Source: Ruegeria_C sp041537905 (GTDB lineage: Bacteria > Pseudomonadota > Alphaproteobacteria > Rhodobacterales > Rhodobacteraceae). From it: a stretch of DNA of 64,000 bases. The notes below the pieces were generated by a model. It saw only the letters and a program-made list of their open reading frames with translations. It did not search any database and was not told the origin of the DNA. Of this stretch, positions 1 to 8,919 are shown in pieces (position 1 is the first letter of the stretch; every line of letters begins with the position of its first letter). A program made the position numbers and the translations under genes. Location of the stretch: assembly GCF_041537905.1 (NCBI RefSeq), contig NZ_JBGRUO010000004.1, positions 186,001 to 250,000 of the forward strand. The letters are read 5' to 3'.

Positions 1-730
1 CAACTGGCGCTGGAGCCACGCGCGCCACCATACCGACACGCTCATCGTTGGTCGCGATCCCGAGATCGCCTGGATGCACCCGATCGGCCTCGTTTTGAAG
101 GCGTTGGCTTTTGTTGGTGTTGTTGAAACCTGGCAATCCCTGAAGGTGCTGGCGCGAAACGCGATGGGTCATGTCTCGCCCGAGGAACAGACCTATATTC
201 CCGAAAGCGAATGGCCCAAAGCGATCTTCTGGGCGCGGGTCCATATGGCGATTTATGTGGCCGTTCTCTGCATCTCAATCGGCATGCTGGTCGCTGGACA
301 GGGCTGGGCCAGCATTATCCCGATTCTGCTGGTCGGCGGGCCACGGGTCTATGGGTGCTGGCATTTCGTTATGACCGGTCTTTTGCAACATGGCGGCCTT
401 GCGGAAAACGTCATAGACCATCGTTTGAACTCTCGCACCCTTTATATGAACCCGATCAGTCGCTGGCTGTATTGGAACATGAACTATCATGTGGAACATC
501 ACATGTTTCCGATGGTTCCATATCACGCGCTGCCGGAGCTTCACGAGCAGATCAAGCACGACTTACCAAAGCCAAACACGTCAATCTGGGATGGCTATCG
601 CGAAATGATGGACGCCGTCATGCGCCAGAGGCAGGACCCGGATTACGCGCTGCGCAAAGAGCTTCCTCCAACTGCGCAGCCTTACAACGAAGCCCTGCAC
701 AATGAGGTTCCAGAGCGGTCCCCGGCCTGA
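1..730 (+). CDS. Membrane fatty-acid-desaturase-fold oxygenase, MocD-like (5' truncated)
   Basis: The reading frame is open from base 2, so the N-terminus lies outside the window. Two histidine clusters typical of membrane di-iron desaturases/hydroxylases are visible: HARHH near the window edge and HVEHH close to the C-terminus (in NYHVEHHMFP), with hydrophobic membrane segments between them. These histidines bind the di-iron centre that activates O2. The gene lies 29 bases before a Rieske ferredoxin gene. That pairing resembles the MocD (hydrocarbon oxygenase)/MocE (ferredoxin) pair of rhizopine catabolism, in which the ferredoxin feeds electrons to the oxygenase. The substrate cannot be deduced; an ordinary acyl-lipid desaturase is the alternative. 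Confidence 0.8.
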   Translation, partial: NWRWSHARHHTDTLIVGRDPEIAWMHPIGLVLKALAFVGVVETWQSLKVLARNAMGHVSPEEQTYIPESEWPKAIFWARVHMAIYVAVLCISIGMLVAGQGWASIIPILLVGGPRVYGCWHFVMTGLLQHGGLAENVIDHRLNSRTLYMNPISRWLYWNMNYHVEHHMFPMVPYHALPELHEQIKHDLPKPNTSIWDGYREMMDAVMRQRQDPDYALRKELPPTAQPYNEALHNEVPERSPA

Positions 731-759
731 GATCGCGATGCGGATAGAAGGAATGATCG

Positions 760-1071
760 ATGCCCTGGATTGACGCATGCGCCATAGACGACGTCGAGGA
801 AGAAGATGTCATACGTTGGGATCATGATGACCGGACTTATGCAATCTACCGAAGCCTGGATGGTACATTCTATTGCACCGATGGTCTTTGCACGCATGAG
901 CAGGTGCATCTGGCGGACGGCCTTGTCATGGACAACGAAATCGAATGCCCCCGGCACAATGGGGTTTTTGATTATCGCACCGGAGAAGCCTTGCGCGCGC
1001 CGGTCTGCGCGAACCTTGCCACCTACGATACCAAGGTTGAGGCCGGTCGCGTACTGATCCAGATCAGCTAA
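760..1071 (+). CDS. Rieske [2Fe-2S] ferredoxin, MocE-like
   Basis: A 103-residue stand-alone Rieske protein. The two cluster-binding motifs are CTH (in DGLCTHEQ) and CPRH (in IECPRHNG), giving the 2-Cys/2-His ligation expected. There is no signal peptide or membrane anchor, so it is a soluble cytoplasmic electron carrier. Its position directly behind the membrane oxygenase argues that it is that enzyme's redox partner, as in MocD/MocE pairs. No reductase gene is visible in the window; it may lie upstream. The assignment of Rieske family is secure; the exact partner is inferred from position. Confidence 0.88.
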   Translation: MPWIDACAIDDVEEEDVIRWDHDDRTYAIYRSLDGTFYCTDGLCTHEQVHLADGLVMDNEIECPRHNGVFDYRTGEALRAPVCANLATYDTKVEAGRVLIQIS

Positions 1072-1081
1072 CATGTGATCC

Positions 1082-2178
1082 TTGTTCCTGACGTGCTGGG
1101 ACGACGGCCAGTTTGGGGGATGTTGCGTGATTGAACTTTCTTCGAAAGGCATCCGCCTCTCCTTCGATCCTGACCTGGGCATAATCCAGAGCTTTCATGT
1201 GTCTGATCGCGAAAAAGAGATCGCGCCCCTGCACCTTGCGCCATGGGTGGGATCGGGCGAGACCTTGCCCGATGATATAGCGCCGCACCTGAAGAAGCTC
1301 GGCGGAGACTTTTCTGTGCGCCCTTTGCCGGCACGGAAGGCGGTTCAGCGCTGCATGGCTGGTCGGCAAACTCTCCGTGGCGCGTGTTGAAGCATACCGG
1401 CGACCACCTCAGCGTCGAGCTGAGGCGGACCGTATTTGGTGCCACGCTCCGCAAGGAGATCACGCTGCGCCCGAACCATCCATTCGTCTACCAACGCCAT
1501 GTCTTTTTAGGCGGTGAGGGGCATGTGCCGGTCGCAAATCACACCAACGTTGCTTTGCCGAATGGGGGAGTTATCCGCACCTCACCGAAACTGTGCTGGA
1601 GAACTCCCAATGTTGCACTCGAAACGGATCCTAGCTTGGGCAGATCAGGTCTGGTGTATCCAGCCAAAAGCCCCTCGCTCTCTGCCTTTCCCGGCATTGG
1701 CGGAGATGTGGATTTAACCCGGTATCCATGGTTCCCAAACCACGAGGACTTTATCGCCGGTCTGGAGGCCCCGGGGCACGAATTGGGTTGGACGGCGGTC
1801 ACAAGACCCGTTGAGGGGGACTTGTTCCTCTCGCTTCGCTCCGCTTCCGCGCTCCCCATGACGATGCTCTGGCACTCAAACGGAGGCAGGGATTATCCGC
1901 CCTGGTCTGGCCGGCATTTTGGTTGCCTGGGTGTTGAAGAAGGCGCGGCGGGGCATATCCTGAATGGTCAACTGACGAATGAGGCATCCAGGGGTGGAAG
2001 CGTCGCGTTGACGCCCACCGGTACAATTGAGGTCGCACATGTAATTGGGGCGATCCCTTGGCCAAGTGGGTCGGCTGTGCGTTCCATTGACTTGACCGGA
2101 GACGGGCTTTGGATCTGCGGCGCGAGGGAGGAAAGCGTGTCCGTGCCAATCCAAGCCAACATGATCAACTCGATCTGA
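1082..2178 (+). pseudogene. Galactose-mutarotase-like protein, broken by a 1-base frameshift
   Basis: Two reading frames join into one protein. The first runs from a TTG at 1082 (or the in-frame GTG at 1127). The second is open to the stop at 2178. The join lies at the T-run 1310-1313: with one extra T the protein would read GGDFFCAPFAGTEGG and continue through LHGWSANSPWRVLKH into the downstream frame, a sensible mutarotase-fold sequence. Without it, the first frame runs on to a premature stop at 1390. The family (galactose mutarotase/aldose 1-epimerase-like fold) binds sugars and interconverts anomers. Either the gene is a recent pseudogene or the T-run is a sequencing error. It closes the cluster with the oxygenase and ferredoxin. 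Confidence 0.72.
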
Positions 2179-2228
2179 TCGAGCCCGCCCCAAAGCAGTT
2201 CAGAAATCCGGCGCGAACCGGGGTGCGC

Positions 2229-3236
2229 TCAGCCCACTGGTCCGGTGGTTTCGCGCACGACCAGCTCTGCCGGGATCAATGAAATGGATTTGGGCATCTC
2301 CGGGTCCTTGATGCGGTTCAGAACCACGCGCGCCAGTTTCCGCCCCATCTGGTAGGGCGACACTGCCATTGTCGTAAGGGGCGGCGTCGCAACGGCCGCG
2401 TCCTGAATGTCGTCAAATCCGATCACCGAGATTTCCCGACCTGGCTGCATCCCTAACTGGCTGATGCCCAGGCAGGCTCCAATGGCAACCATGTCTCCAT
2501 TGCACACCAGCGCAGTAATCTCTGGATGCGCGGCGTGGAGCTCCTTAAGTGCGCTCAGGCCGCTTATCTTGTCGTCAAAGCAGTCCCAAACGATGGGGAG
2601 GTCGAGTTTGAAATCGACAAGAGCCTGTTCATACCCGGCGATGCGCTCGCTGCGCACGCCCGCCTTGGCTACTCCGCCGAAATAGGCAATATGGCGATGA
2701 CCCAGTTCAGCCAGGTACTGTGTCGCTTTGGCTGTTGCAGCGGCATTTTCGATCCCGACATGATCGAACCGGCCTGCACCTGATCGACGTAAAAAGGTCA
2801 CCGTCGACAAGTCATGCGCGGCAAGCAGATCGAATGTGCTGTCCTCCGTGTCTTCGGCAGGCACCCACAGCAACCCACCCCGCGAGCTGCGAATGAAGGC
2901 TTCGAGGTTGCGCCGCTGGCGGTCCGTATCGTCGCGACTGTCGAGTACCGAGACCAGATACCCTTCGGTTTCCAGCAAATCGCTGACCCCGCTGATCACC
3001 TCGGCATTGAACGGGTTGGCGATCTGGTGGATGGCAAAACCGATCTCGCGGTTCTCGCCCGACCGCATCGAGGCCGCCCGCCCGTCAGTCACGTAATGGA
3101 GTCTCTGTGCCGCAGCGAGAACCTTTTTGCGGGTGCCTTCGGAAATCCGCCCAGTTCCGCGCATCACCTGACTGGCGGTCGCGGTGGACACGCCTGCAGC
3201 TTTGGCAACGGTTTCAAGCTTGGGTTTTTCAGGCAT
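2229..3236 (-). CDS. LacI-family transcriptional regulator
   Basis: A 335-residue protein with the LacI N-terminal helix-turn-helix (LETVAKAAGVSTATASQVMR, residues about 7-26) and the hinge region, then a periplasmic-binding-protein-like sugar-sensing domain. It is divergent from the ABC transporter/GH63 operon, and a perfect 20-bp palindrome lies in the shared 212-base promoter region, so it very likely represses that operon and responds to its sugar ligand. Length and start are normal for the family. Confidence 0.93.
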   Translation of the reverse strand: MPEKPKLETVAKAAGVSTATASQVMRGTGRISEGTRKKVLAAAQRLHYVTDGRAASMRSGENREIGFAIHQIANPFNAEVISGVSDLLETEGYLVSVLDSRDDTDRQRRNLEAFIRSSRGGLLWVPAEDTEDSTFDLLAAHDLSTVTFLRRSGAGRFDHVGIENAAATAKATQYLAELGHRHIAYFGGVAKAGVRSERIAGYEQALVDFKLDLPIVWDCFDDKISGLSALKELHAAHPEITALVCNGDMVAIGACLGISQLGMQPGREISVIGFDDIQDAAVATPPLTTMAVSPYQMGRKLARVVLNRIKDPEMPKSISLIPAELVVRETTGPVG

Positions 3237-3357
3237 CGCTTTGGGTCAGTAGATATTACGTTTTGGCAAGTTTTGTGGGTTTCAGGTCAAAGATCAACCG
3301 AAATCCAATGGGAATCGTTGATTTCAAGCCTGGATCAAATGTAATTTTAGTTGACGG

Positions 3358-3377
3358 ATGGTATAACGTTATACCAT
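3358..3377. promoter_or_regulatory. Perfect 20-bp palindrome, probable LacI-family operator
   Basis: ATGGTATAACGTTATACCAT is an exact inverted repeat with a central CG, the usual architecture of LacI-family operators. It sits 72 bases before the binding-protein start and 121 bases from the start of the divergent LacI gene, well placed to control both. Confidence 0.75.
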
Positions 3378-3448
3378 GCTTCACCCAGTGCCGTCTTCCG
3401 AGTCGCAGAGCCCGGGGGAACGCGCACAAAACCAATGCGGAGGAGCAA

Positions 3449-4720
3449 ATGTCATTCAGAGTCACTCTGGCGGGGGCCGTGTCCGGTGCCGCCATTCTCG
3501 TTTCGGCCGTCGCGGCGCAGGCCGACGACGTGCTGTTCTGGTCCACCCAGGCCAAGCCGGTGGAAGAGGCGCAGGCGATGCGCGAGCAAGTACTTGGCAG
3601 CCATGACGGCGGCGTTGACTATCAGCCGAACGATGCGGGCCCCTGGCTGACACGACTGCAGGCCGAACTGCAGGCCGGTGATGGCTCGATCGGTGTGCTG
3701 GGTGCGCTGCATGGCGATTTCTCGGCCATGAACACCGATGATCTGGTCGATCTCGATGATCTGGGCGTTGCCGCCTCCAGCGACACGTTCAACAACCTTG
3801 CCAAGCTAGGTGGCGACGGGATGCAATATATCCCGTGGATGCAGGCCAGCTATATCATGGCAGCCAACAAAGAGGCGCTGCCCTACCTACCCGAGGGCGC
3901 CGACCTGGACGCACTGACCTATGATCAACTGATCGAATGGGCGGCCAATGTGCATGAGGCGACCGGCGAAGCCAAGTTCGGCTTTCCCGCAGGCCCCCAA
4001 GGGCTGAAACACCGGTTTTTCCAGGGTTATCTCTACCCGTCCTACACCAACGGCGTCGTGCGTACTTTCGCTTCAGATGAGGCGGTGACTGCGTGGGAGA
4101 AGTTCCTCGAATTGTGGGAGCATACCAACCCCGCCTCGACCAACTTCTCGTTCCTGCAGGAACAGTTGCTGAACGGGGATGCGTGGATCGCCTTTGACCA
4201 CACCTCGCGTCTGGCGCAGGCGTTCAATGAGCGGCCCGACGATTTTGTCGCATTCCCGGCCCCGGCCGGCCCGGCGGGTCGCGGCTTCATGCCGGTGATT
4301 GCGGGCGTTGCCATTCCGCGTACTGCGCCGGACATGGATGCATCCAAAGCGCTGGTCGCGCATATGCTGAAGCCCGAAACACAGATCGCAACGCTAAGGG
4401 CCACCAACTTCTTCCCGGTGGTTGAAGTTGAGCTTCCCTCCGACCTGCCGCCCTCGGTTCAGGCCTCCGGTGCTGCCATCGCCAAGATGAGCGGCGCGGC
4501 GGACGCCAATCCGGGCCTGCTGCCTGCGGGGCTGGGTGATCAGGGCGGTGATTTTAACCGTGTCTTCACCGACTCGTTCGAGCGGATCGTGCTGGCTGGT
4601 CAGCCCATCCGCGCCGTGCTGGACGACCAGAAAGGTGCCCTGCAGAAAATTATGGACGAGACCGGCGCGCCGTGCTGGGCGCCGGATGCACCCTCCGACG
4701 GGGCCTGCCCGGTCGAATAA
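3449..4720 (+). CDS. Carbohydrate ABC transporter substrate-binding protein
   Basis: The start at 3449 is set by a good ribosome-binding site (GGAGGAG, 5 bases upstream) and by a Sec signal peptide right after it (hydrophobic stretch about residues 6-22, cleavage near AAQA-DD). This gives a 423-residue periplasmic binding protein of the extracellular family 1 (MalE/UgpB-like) type. An open frame extends upstream to 3107 but has no signal-peptide character there. It is the first gene of an operon with two permeases, an ATPase and a GH63 hydrolase, so the ligand is probably a small glycoside such as glucosylglycerate or mannosylglycerate (inference from the hydrolase). Confidence 0.88.
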   Translation: MSFRVTLAGAVSGAAILVSAVAAQADDVLFWSTQAKPVEEAQAMREQVLGSHDGGVDYQPNDAGPWLTRLQAELQAGDGSIGVLGALHGDFSAMNTDDLVDLDDLGVAASSDTFNNLAKLGGDGMQYIPWMQASYIMAANKEALPYLPEGADLDALTYDQLIEWAANVHEATGEAKFGFPAGPQGLKHRFFQGYLYPSYTNGVVRTFASDEAVTAWEKFLELWEHTNPASTNFSFLQEQLLNGDAWIAFDHTSRLAQAFNERPDDFVAFPAPAGPAGRGFMPVIAGVAIPRTAPDMDASKALVAHMLKPETQIATLRATNFFPVVEVELPSDLPPSVQASGAAIAKMSGAADANPGLLPAGLGDQGGDFNRVFTDSFERIVLAGQPIRAVLDDQKGALQKIMDETGAPCWAPDAPSDGACPVE

Positions 4721-4754
4721 TCTCCCTGGTGCAAAGCATCATCTTTGCGCCGCT

Positions 4755-4780
4755 GTCCGGGCCACATTAGCGGCCCGGAC
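4755..4780 (+). terminator. Intercistronic hairpin after binding-protein gene
   Basis: A perfect 9-bp stem (GTCCGGGCC/GGCCCGGAC) with an 8-base loop lies 34 bases after the binding-protein stop and before the first permease. No U-tract follows, so it is more likely an mRNA-stabilising or partial-termination element than a full terminator. The same arrangement occurs behind the four other binding-protein genes of the window. Confidence 0.65.
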
Positions 4781-4827
4781 CCCTGAGAAGTCGACTCCAA
4801 CAGCTGAAATTTATCCGGAGTAAGCCG

Positions 4828-5673
4828 ATGAACGCCCGGTTCTTGCCTTATGTTCTGATCCTGCCGGTCACATTGTTTCTGTGCCTGTTTTTCCTCTACC
4901 CCTTCGTGCTCGTCTCGCAACAGGCCTTCAGTGGCGAGAACGGGTTCAGCCTCGACAACTTTCGCGACGTTGTCACCTACTGGAAATTCCCGATCTCATT
5001 GAAAAACACGCTGCTGTTGGCGGCGGCCGTGGTGCCGGTGCAGTTGGCGCTGGCGCTGTTGATGGCAACGATGGTCAACCGGATGCAGAAGGGCCGGGAT
5101 ATGGTCCTTTATATCTGGACGATCCCGCTGGGCATTTCCGATCTGGCCGCCGGTATCATTTGGCTGGCAATCTTTGAACAATCCGGCTTCCTCAACTCGA
5201 TGATGAGCGGGCTGGGCATTGTCGACCGCCCGGTGAACTTCCTGTCCTATCAGCATCCGGGCATCGTCTTCCTCGCCATCGCACTGGCCGAGATCTGGCG
5301 AGCAACCGCGATCATGCTGGTGATCCTTGTGGCGGGCATCGGTCTTATCCCGAAGGAATATTATGAGGCCGCCGAGGTGTTTGGCGCGTCGCCATGGAAA
5401 CGCTTCTGGCGCATCACCCTTCCGATGCTGCGCCCGTCCCTGCAAACCGCACTGGTGCTGCGCGTGATCCTCGCCTTCGAGGTCTTTGCCGTGGTCGCGG
5501 CCCTTGGTGGCACGCTTTTCCCGGTGCTCATGGGCGAAACCTATGCCTATCAGTTCGACCTGCTCGATAGCGGGGCGGCCGCCGCGATGGCGCTGATCAT
5601 CCTCGCCATCTCGATCGCCTTCACCCTTGTCATCCTGCGCGCCCTGCGCGTCCCGAAAGGAGCCGGAGTATGA
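4828..5673 (+). CDS. Carbohydrate ABC transporter permease (MalF/UgpA type)
   Basis: A 281-residue inner-membrane permease with six or so hydrophobic segments and the binding-protein-dependent transport signature near residues 175-195 (EYYEAAEVFGASPWKRFWRI), whose EAA loop docks the ATPase. It starts behind the intercistronic hairpin and overlaps the next permease by 4 bases, so both are translationally coupled. It forms the heterodimeric channel with the following gene product. Confidence 0.92.
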   Translation: MNARFLPYVLILPVTLFLCLFFLYPFVLVSQQAFSGENGFSLDNFRDVVTYWKFPISLKNTLLLAAAVVPVQLALALLMATMVNRMQKGRDMVLYIWTIPLGISDLAAGIIWLAIFEQSGFLNSMMSGLGIVDRPVNFLSYQHPGIVFLAIALAEIWRATAIMLVILVAGIGLIPKEYYEAAEVFGASPWKRFWRITLPMLRPSLQTALVLRVILAFEVFAVVAALGGTLFPVLMGETYAYQFDLLDSGAAAAMALIILAISIAFTLVILRALRVPKGAGV

Positions 5674-6506
5674 CCGCCGTCGCAACCGATACCCCCGCCG
5701 ATACGCAGAAATCCGGGCGCAAGCTTTACGTGGCCTCTGTTGTGCTGCTTTGCGCCTGGGTAATCGTTCCGCTGTATTTCCTGCTGATCAACACCCTGTC
5801 TTCACCCGAAACCGTGAACAGCTTTCCCAAGCCGTTCCTTCCTGAGTTCAACTTTGGCAGCCTCGCGTTCTTTGCCAATTTCGCAGGCATTCTGACCGCG
5901 TTGAAGAACTCGATTCTGGTGGCGGGCATGACGATGATCATGTCGATCCTGATCGGCGCGCCAGCCGGATACGCCCTGTCGCGGTTCGAGTTTCCGGGCA
6001 AGGGATTGTTCCGGATGCTGATCCTGTTGACCCGCGCCTTTCCGCTGCCGCTGCTGGCGCTGCCCTTGGCGGTGATGTTCATCCGGGTCGGCCTGGATGA
6101 CACGGTGTTTGGTCTGGCGTTGGTCCATACCACGCTGGCCATTCCCTTTGCAGTGCTGATCACCTTCTCGCTCTTTTCCGGCATCCCCCTGGAACTGGAA
6201 GAGGCTGCATGGACGCTGGGATGCAACCGGGTCACCGCATTCACCAAGGTGGTGCTGCCGCTGATCCTGCCGGGCATCACGGCGTCCGCGATCTTTGCCT
6301 TCGTGATCTCGTGGAACGAGGTGTTCGCGGCCGCCGTTTTGACCATCGAGAACCGGACGCTGACCGCGTTCCTGCTGCAAAACCTCGATACCTCGCCGAT
6401 GCATCTGAAATTTGCGGGCGGGTTCATTCTGGTCGTACCGGCGCTGATCTTCATCTTTGCGGTGCGCAAATACCTGTTTGCGATGTGGGGCATCGCCAAC
6501 CGCTAA
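5670..6506 (+). CDS. Carbohydrate ABC transporter permease (MalG/UgpE type)
   Basis: A 278-residue inner-membrane protein. The EAA docking loop is visible in LELEEAAWTLGCNRVTAFTK, followed by the typical C-terminal membrane segments. The start overlaps the previous gene by ATGA. It is the second half of the permease pair for the imported sugar and carries the short C-terminal tail usual for MalG-like subunits. Confidence 0.92.
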   Translation: MTAVATDTPADTQKSGRKLYVASVVLLCAWVIVPLYFLLINTLSSPETVNSFPKPFLPEFNFGSLAFFANFAGILTALKNSILVAGMTMIMSILIGAPAGYALSRFEFPGKGLFRMLILLTRAFPLPLLALPLAVMFIRVGLDDTVFGLALVHTTLAIPFAVLITFSLFSGIPLELEEAAWTLGCNRVTAFTKVVLPLILPGITASAIFAFVISWNEVFAAAVLTIENRTLTAFLLQNLDTSPMHLKFAGGFILVVPALIFIFAVRKYLFAMWGIANR

Positions 6507-6536
6507 GCCGAAACTCTAAGGATAGGAGCCAAGACA

Positions 6537-7580
6537 ATGGCTGAGATTCAAATCAAGAATGTCGCAAAGCGTTTCGGAGAGTATCAGGCGCTGCATGACA
6601 TCAACCTGACCATTGCCGATCAGGAATTCATGGTCCTTCTGGGTGCTTCGGGCTGCGGTAAATCCACGCTGCTGCGGATCATTTGCGGGCTGGAAACTGC
6701 GACTGAGGGTGAGGTCTGGATCGGCGGGCGCCGAGTGGACCACCTGCCGCCGCGCGATCGGGGCATCGCCATGGTGTTCCAGAACTATGCCGTCTTTCCA
6801 CACCTGACCGTGTTCGAAAATATTGGCTTTGGCCTGCGGATGCAGAAACTGCCAGATGACGAGGTCAAACGCCGGGTCGAACGCACCGCCGGGCTGATGC
6901 ATATCGACCAACTGCTGAAGCGCTATTCCGGCGAGTTGTCGGGCGGTCAGCGCCAGCGGGTTGCCGTGGCGCGGGCTTTGGCGATGGAACCGGACGTGAT
7001 CCTGATGGATGAACCGCTGTCGAACCTCGATGCGCTTTTGCGGCTGGAAATGCGCGCCGAACTCAAGGGCGTGCTGGCCGAAAGCAACACCACCGCGATC
7101 TACGTGACCCACGATCAGGTCGAGGCGATGAGCCTTGCCGACCGGATTTCAGTCATGCATGAGGGCCGTATCGTGCAGGCGGCCTCGCCCGTCGAGGTCT
7201 ATCGCAACCCTGCCGAACGCTTCGTGGCGGGCTTCATCGGCAATCCGCCGATGAACTTCCTGCCCGCCAACCCGGCAGGTGATCACAAATGGAATGTTGC
7301 GGGACAGCAGTTTGCAGGGCCCGATACCGGCAACGGCTCGCTGGAATTTGCGATCCGCCCCGAAGATATCCGGATCGATGAAGCGGGCCTTCCAGTTACC
7401 GCGAAGATCGTGGAACCGCTGGGCGCGCATCTGCTGGTGACCTGCGAGGTTGAAGGGTCAATGTTCCGTGCAGTTCTGGACAGCGATCTGAGCGTCAAAG
7501 CCGGTGATACGCTGAAACTGGCGCCCCAAGAGGATCGCATCCGCTGGTTTGACCCTCAGACAACACGCGCCGTCGCCTGA
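6537..7580 (+). CDS. Sugar ABC transporter ATPase (UgpC/MsmK type)
   Basis: A 347-residue nucleotide-binding subunit. Walker A GASGCGKST is near residues 36-44, the ABC signature LSGGQRQR and the Walker B DVILMDEPLSNLDA follow in order, and a C-terminal regulatory TOBE/OB region of about 110 residues marks it as the CUT1 sugar class. A ribosome-binding site (GGATAGGAGCC) precedes the start. It powers the two permeases upstream. CUT1 ATPases are often shared between transporters, which matters here because no ATPase gene is visible for the two importers at the right end of the window. Confidence 0.94.
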   Translation: MAEIQIKNVAKRFGEYQALHDINLTIADQEFMVLLGASGCGKSTLLRIICGLETATEGEVWIGGRRVDHLPPRDRGIAMVFQNYAVFPHLTVFENIGFGLRMQKLPDDEVKRRVERTAGLMHIDQLLKRYSGELSGGQRQRVAVARALAMEPDVILMDEPLSNLDALLRLEMRAELKGVLAESNTTAIYVTHDQVEAMSLADRISVMHEGRIVQAASPVEVYRNPAERFVAGFIGNPPMNFLPANPAGDHKWNVAGQQFAGPDTGNGSLEFAIRPEDIRIDEAGLPVTAKIVEPLGAHLLVTCEVEGSMFRAVLDSDLSVKAGDTLKLAPQEDRIRWFDPQTTRAVA

Positions 7581-7589
7581 GGAGCAGAG

Positions 7590-8867
7590 ATGAGCGATCA
7601 CCTGATAGAGCAGGCCAAAGAGATCCTGCGCCGCAACGATCGAGGGGCCTACTCGGTTCCAACCCATGGGCTGTATCCCTTTCAATGGAACTGGGACAGC
7701 GCCCTGAGCGCGTTGGGGTTCTCCCACTTTGACGAAGCGCGGGCCTGGACCGAGATCCAAACCTTGTTTGAGCATCAGTGGGAGGATGGGATGGTGCCCC
7801 ACATCATCTTCCACGAACATGACGAGGGGTATTTTCCGGGGCCGGACATCTGGGGCACCGGCGCGGCGGTGCCGACATCTGGCATCACTCAGCCGCCGGT
7901 TGCGGGATTTGCAGCGAGCAAGATGTTTGATCGCGCCTCCGACACGGAGCTTGCGACCAAACAAGCCCGCGCCCTGTTGCCGCGTATTCACGCCTGGCAC
8001 AAATGGTTCTTTGAGTGCCGCGATCCGAAAGGAACCGGCCTGGTTGCCCTCATCCACCCCTGGGAATCGGGCCGCGATAATTCGGTTGACTGGGACGACG
8101 TTTTTGAACGGGTGCCCACCGATGATGTCCAGCCGTTCCAGCGTCGAGATCTGCAGCATGCCGATCCCGACCATCGCCCGACGGACGAGCAGTATTTGCG
8201 CTACATCTGGCTGGTTCAACGTTTCCGGAGCCTTGGGTGGGACAATGTCAAGCTGCACGATGCTTCACCATTTCAGGTCGTCGACCCGGGTTTCAATGCG
8301 ATCTTGCAGAGATCCTGCGCCGAACTTGCAGTGCTTGCGGATCGCCTGAACGAGTCGGAAATCGCCGCAGAATCCCGTAGCCTCGCCAGCAAGGGACGCG
8401 CCGCCATGGACACGCTCTGGAACGATAAGCTGGGCCAGTATCTTTGTTTTGACAGGACCGCCGGCAAGCTGATTGATAGCCCCTCCATCGCGGGGCTCCT
8501 GGCTGTGTTCGCGGACACCCCGGAAGACAAGGCCAAAGCAATCGCCCAAAGGATCGGTGATCTGTCGGAACGATGTGAATATTTGGTACCCAGCCATGAC
8601 CCCGACGCCGCAGAATTTGACGGTCGTCGGTACTGGCGCGGCCCGGTCTGGCTAATCGTGAATTACATGATCGCCGACGGGTTGTATAATGCCAGTCAGG
8701 TTGCGATGGCGGACCGCATCAGGCAGGATTGCCTGCGATTGATCCATGAAAGTGGATTTGCAGAGTATTATGACCCGACAACCGGCGCGCCTTGCGGTGG
8801 AACCCAATTCACCTGGACCGCTGCAATGGTGATTGAAATTCTGAAAACACAGCAGATTGCGGCGTGA
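7590..8867 (+). CDS. GH63-family hydrolase of the mannosyl-/glucosylglycerate hydrolase type
   Basis: A 425-residue protein with (alpha/alpha)6 glycosidase motifs: PFQWNWDSA (30-38), GTGAAVPTSGITQPP (89-103), HPWESGRDNS (157-165) and a C-terminal EYYDPTTG block followed by FTWTAA. In characterised bacterial mannosylglycerate and glucosylglycerate hydrolases, the Asp of the (G)xDNS block and the Glu of the E-Y-Y-D block are the catalytic acid and base; the corresponding residues here are about D163 and E392. There is no signal peptide, so hydrolysis happens in the cytoplasm after uptake by the ABC transporter encoded just upstream. The likely substrate is a glycosylated glycerate or glycerol compatible solute; exact sugar specificity is not readable. 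Confidence 0.8.
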   Translation: MSDHLIEQAKEILRRNDRGAYSVPTHGLYPFQWNWDSALSALGFSHFDEARAWTEIQTLFEHQWEDGMVPHIIFHEHDEGYFPGPDIWGTGAAVPTSGITQPPVAGFAASKMFDRASDTELATKQARALLPRIHAWHKWFFECRDPKGTGLVALIHPWESGRDNSVDWDDVFERVPTDDVQPFQRRDLQHADPDHRPTDEQYLRYIWLVQRFRSLGWDNVKLHDASPFQVVDPGFNAILQRSCAELAVLADRLNESEIAAESRSLASKGRAAMDTLWNDKLGQYLCFDRTAGKLIDSPSIAGLLAVFADTPEDKAKAIAQRIGDLSERCEYLVPSHDPDAAEFDGRRYWRGPVWLIVNYMIADGLYNASQVAMADRIRQDCLRLIHESGFAEYYDPTTGAPCGGTQFTWTAAMVIEILKTQQIAA

Positions 8868-8919
8868 ATTGATCCGATCACGCTAAGCTGGCCCATCCGC
8901 GCTGACATTGGACAGGTTC

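Noticed and set aside
3107..3448. Upstream extension of the binding-protein reading frame at 3449
   Set aside because: It lacks signal-peptide character, runs through the LacI-operator promoter region, and the ATG at 3449 has a strong ribosome-binding site and signal peptide right behind it.
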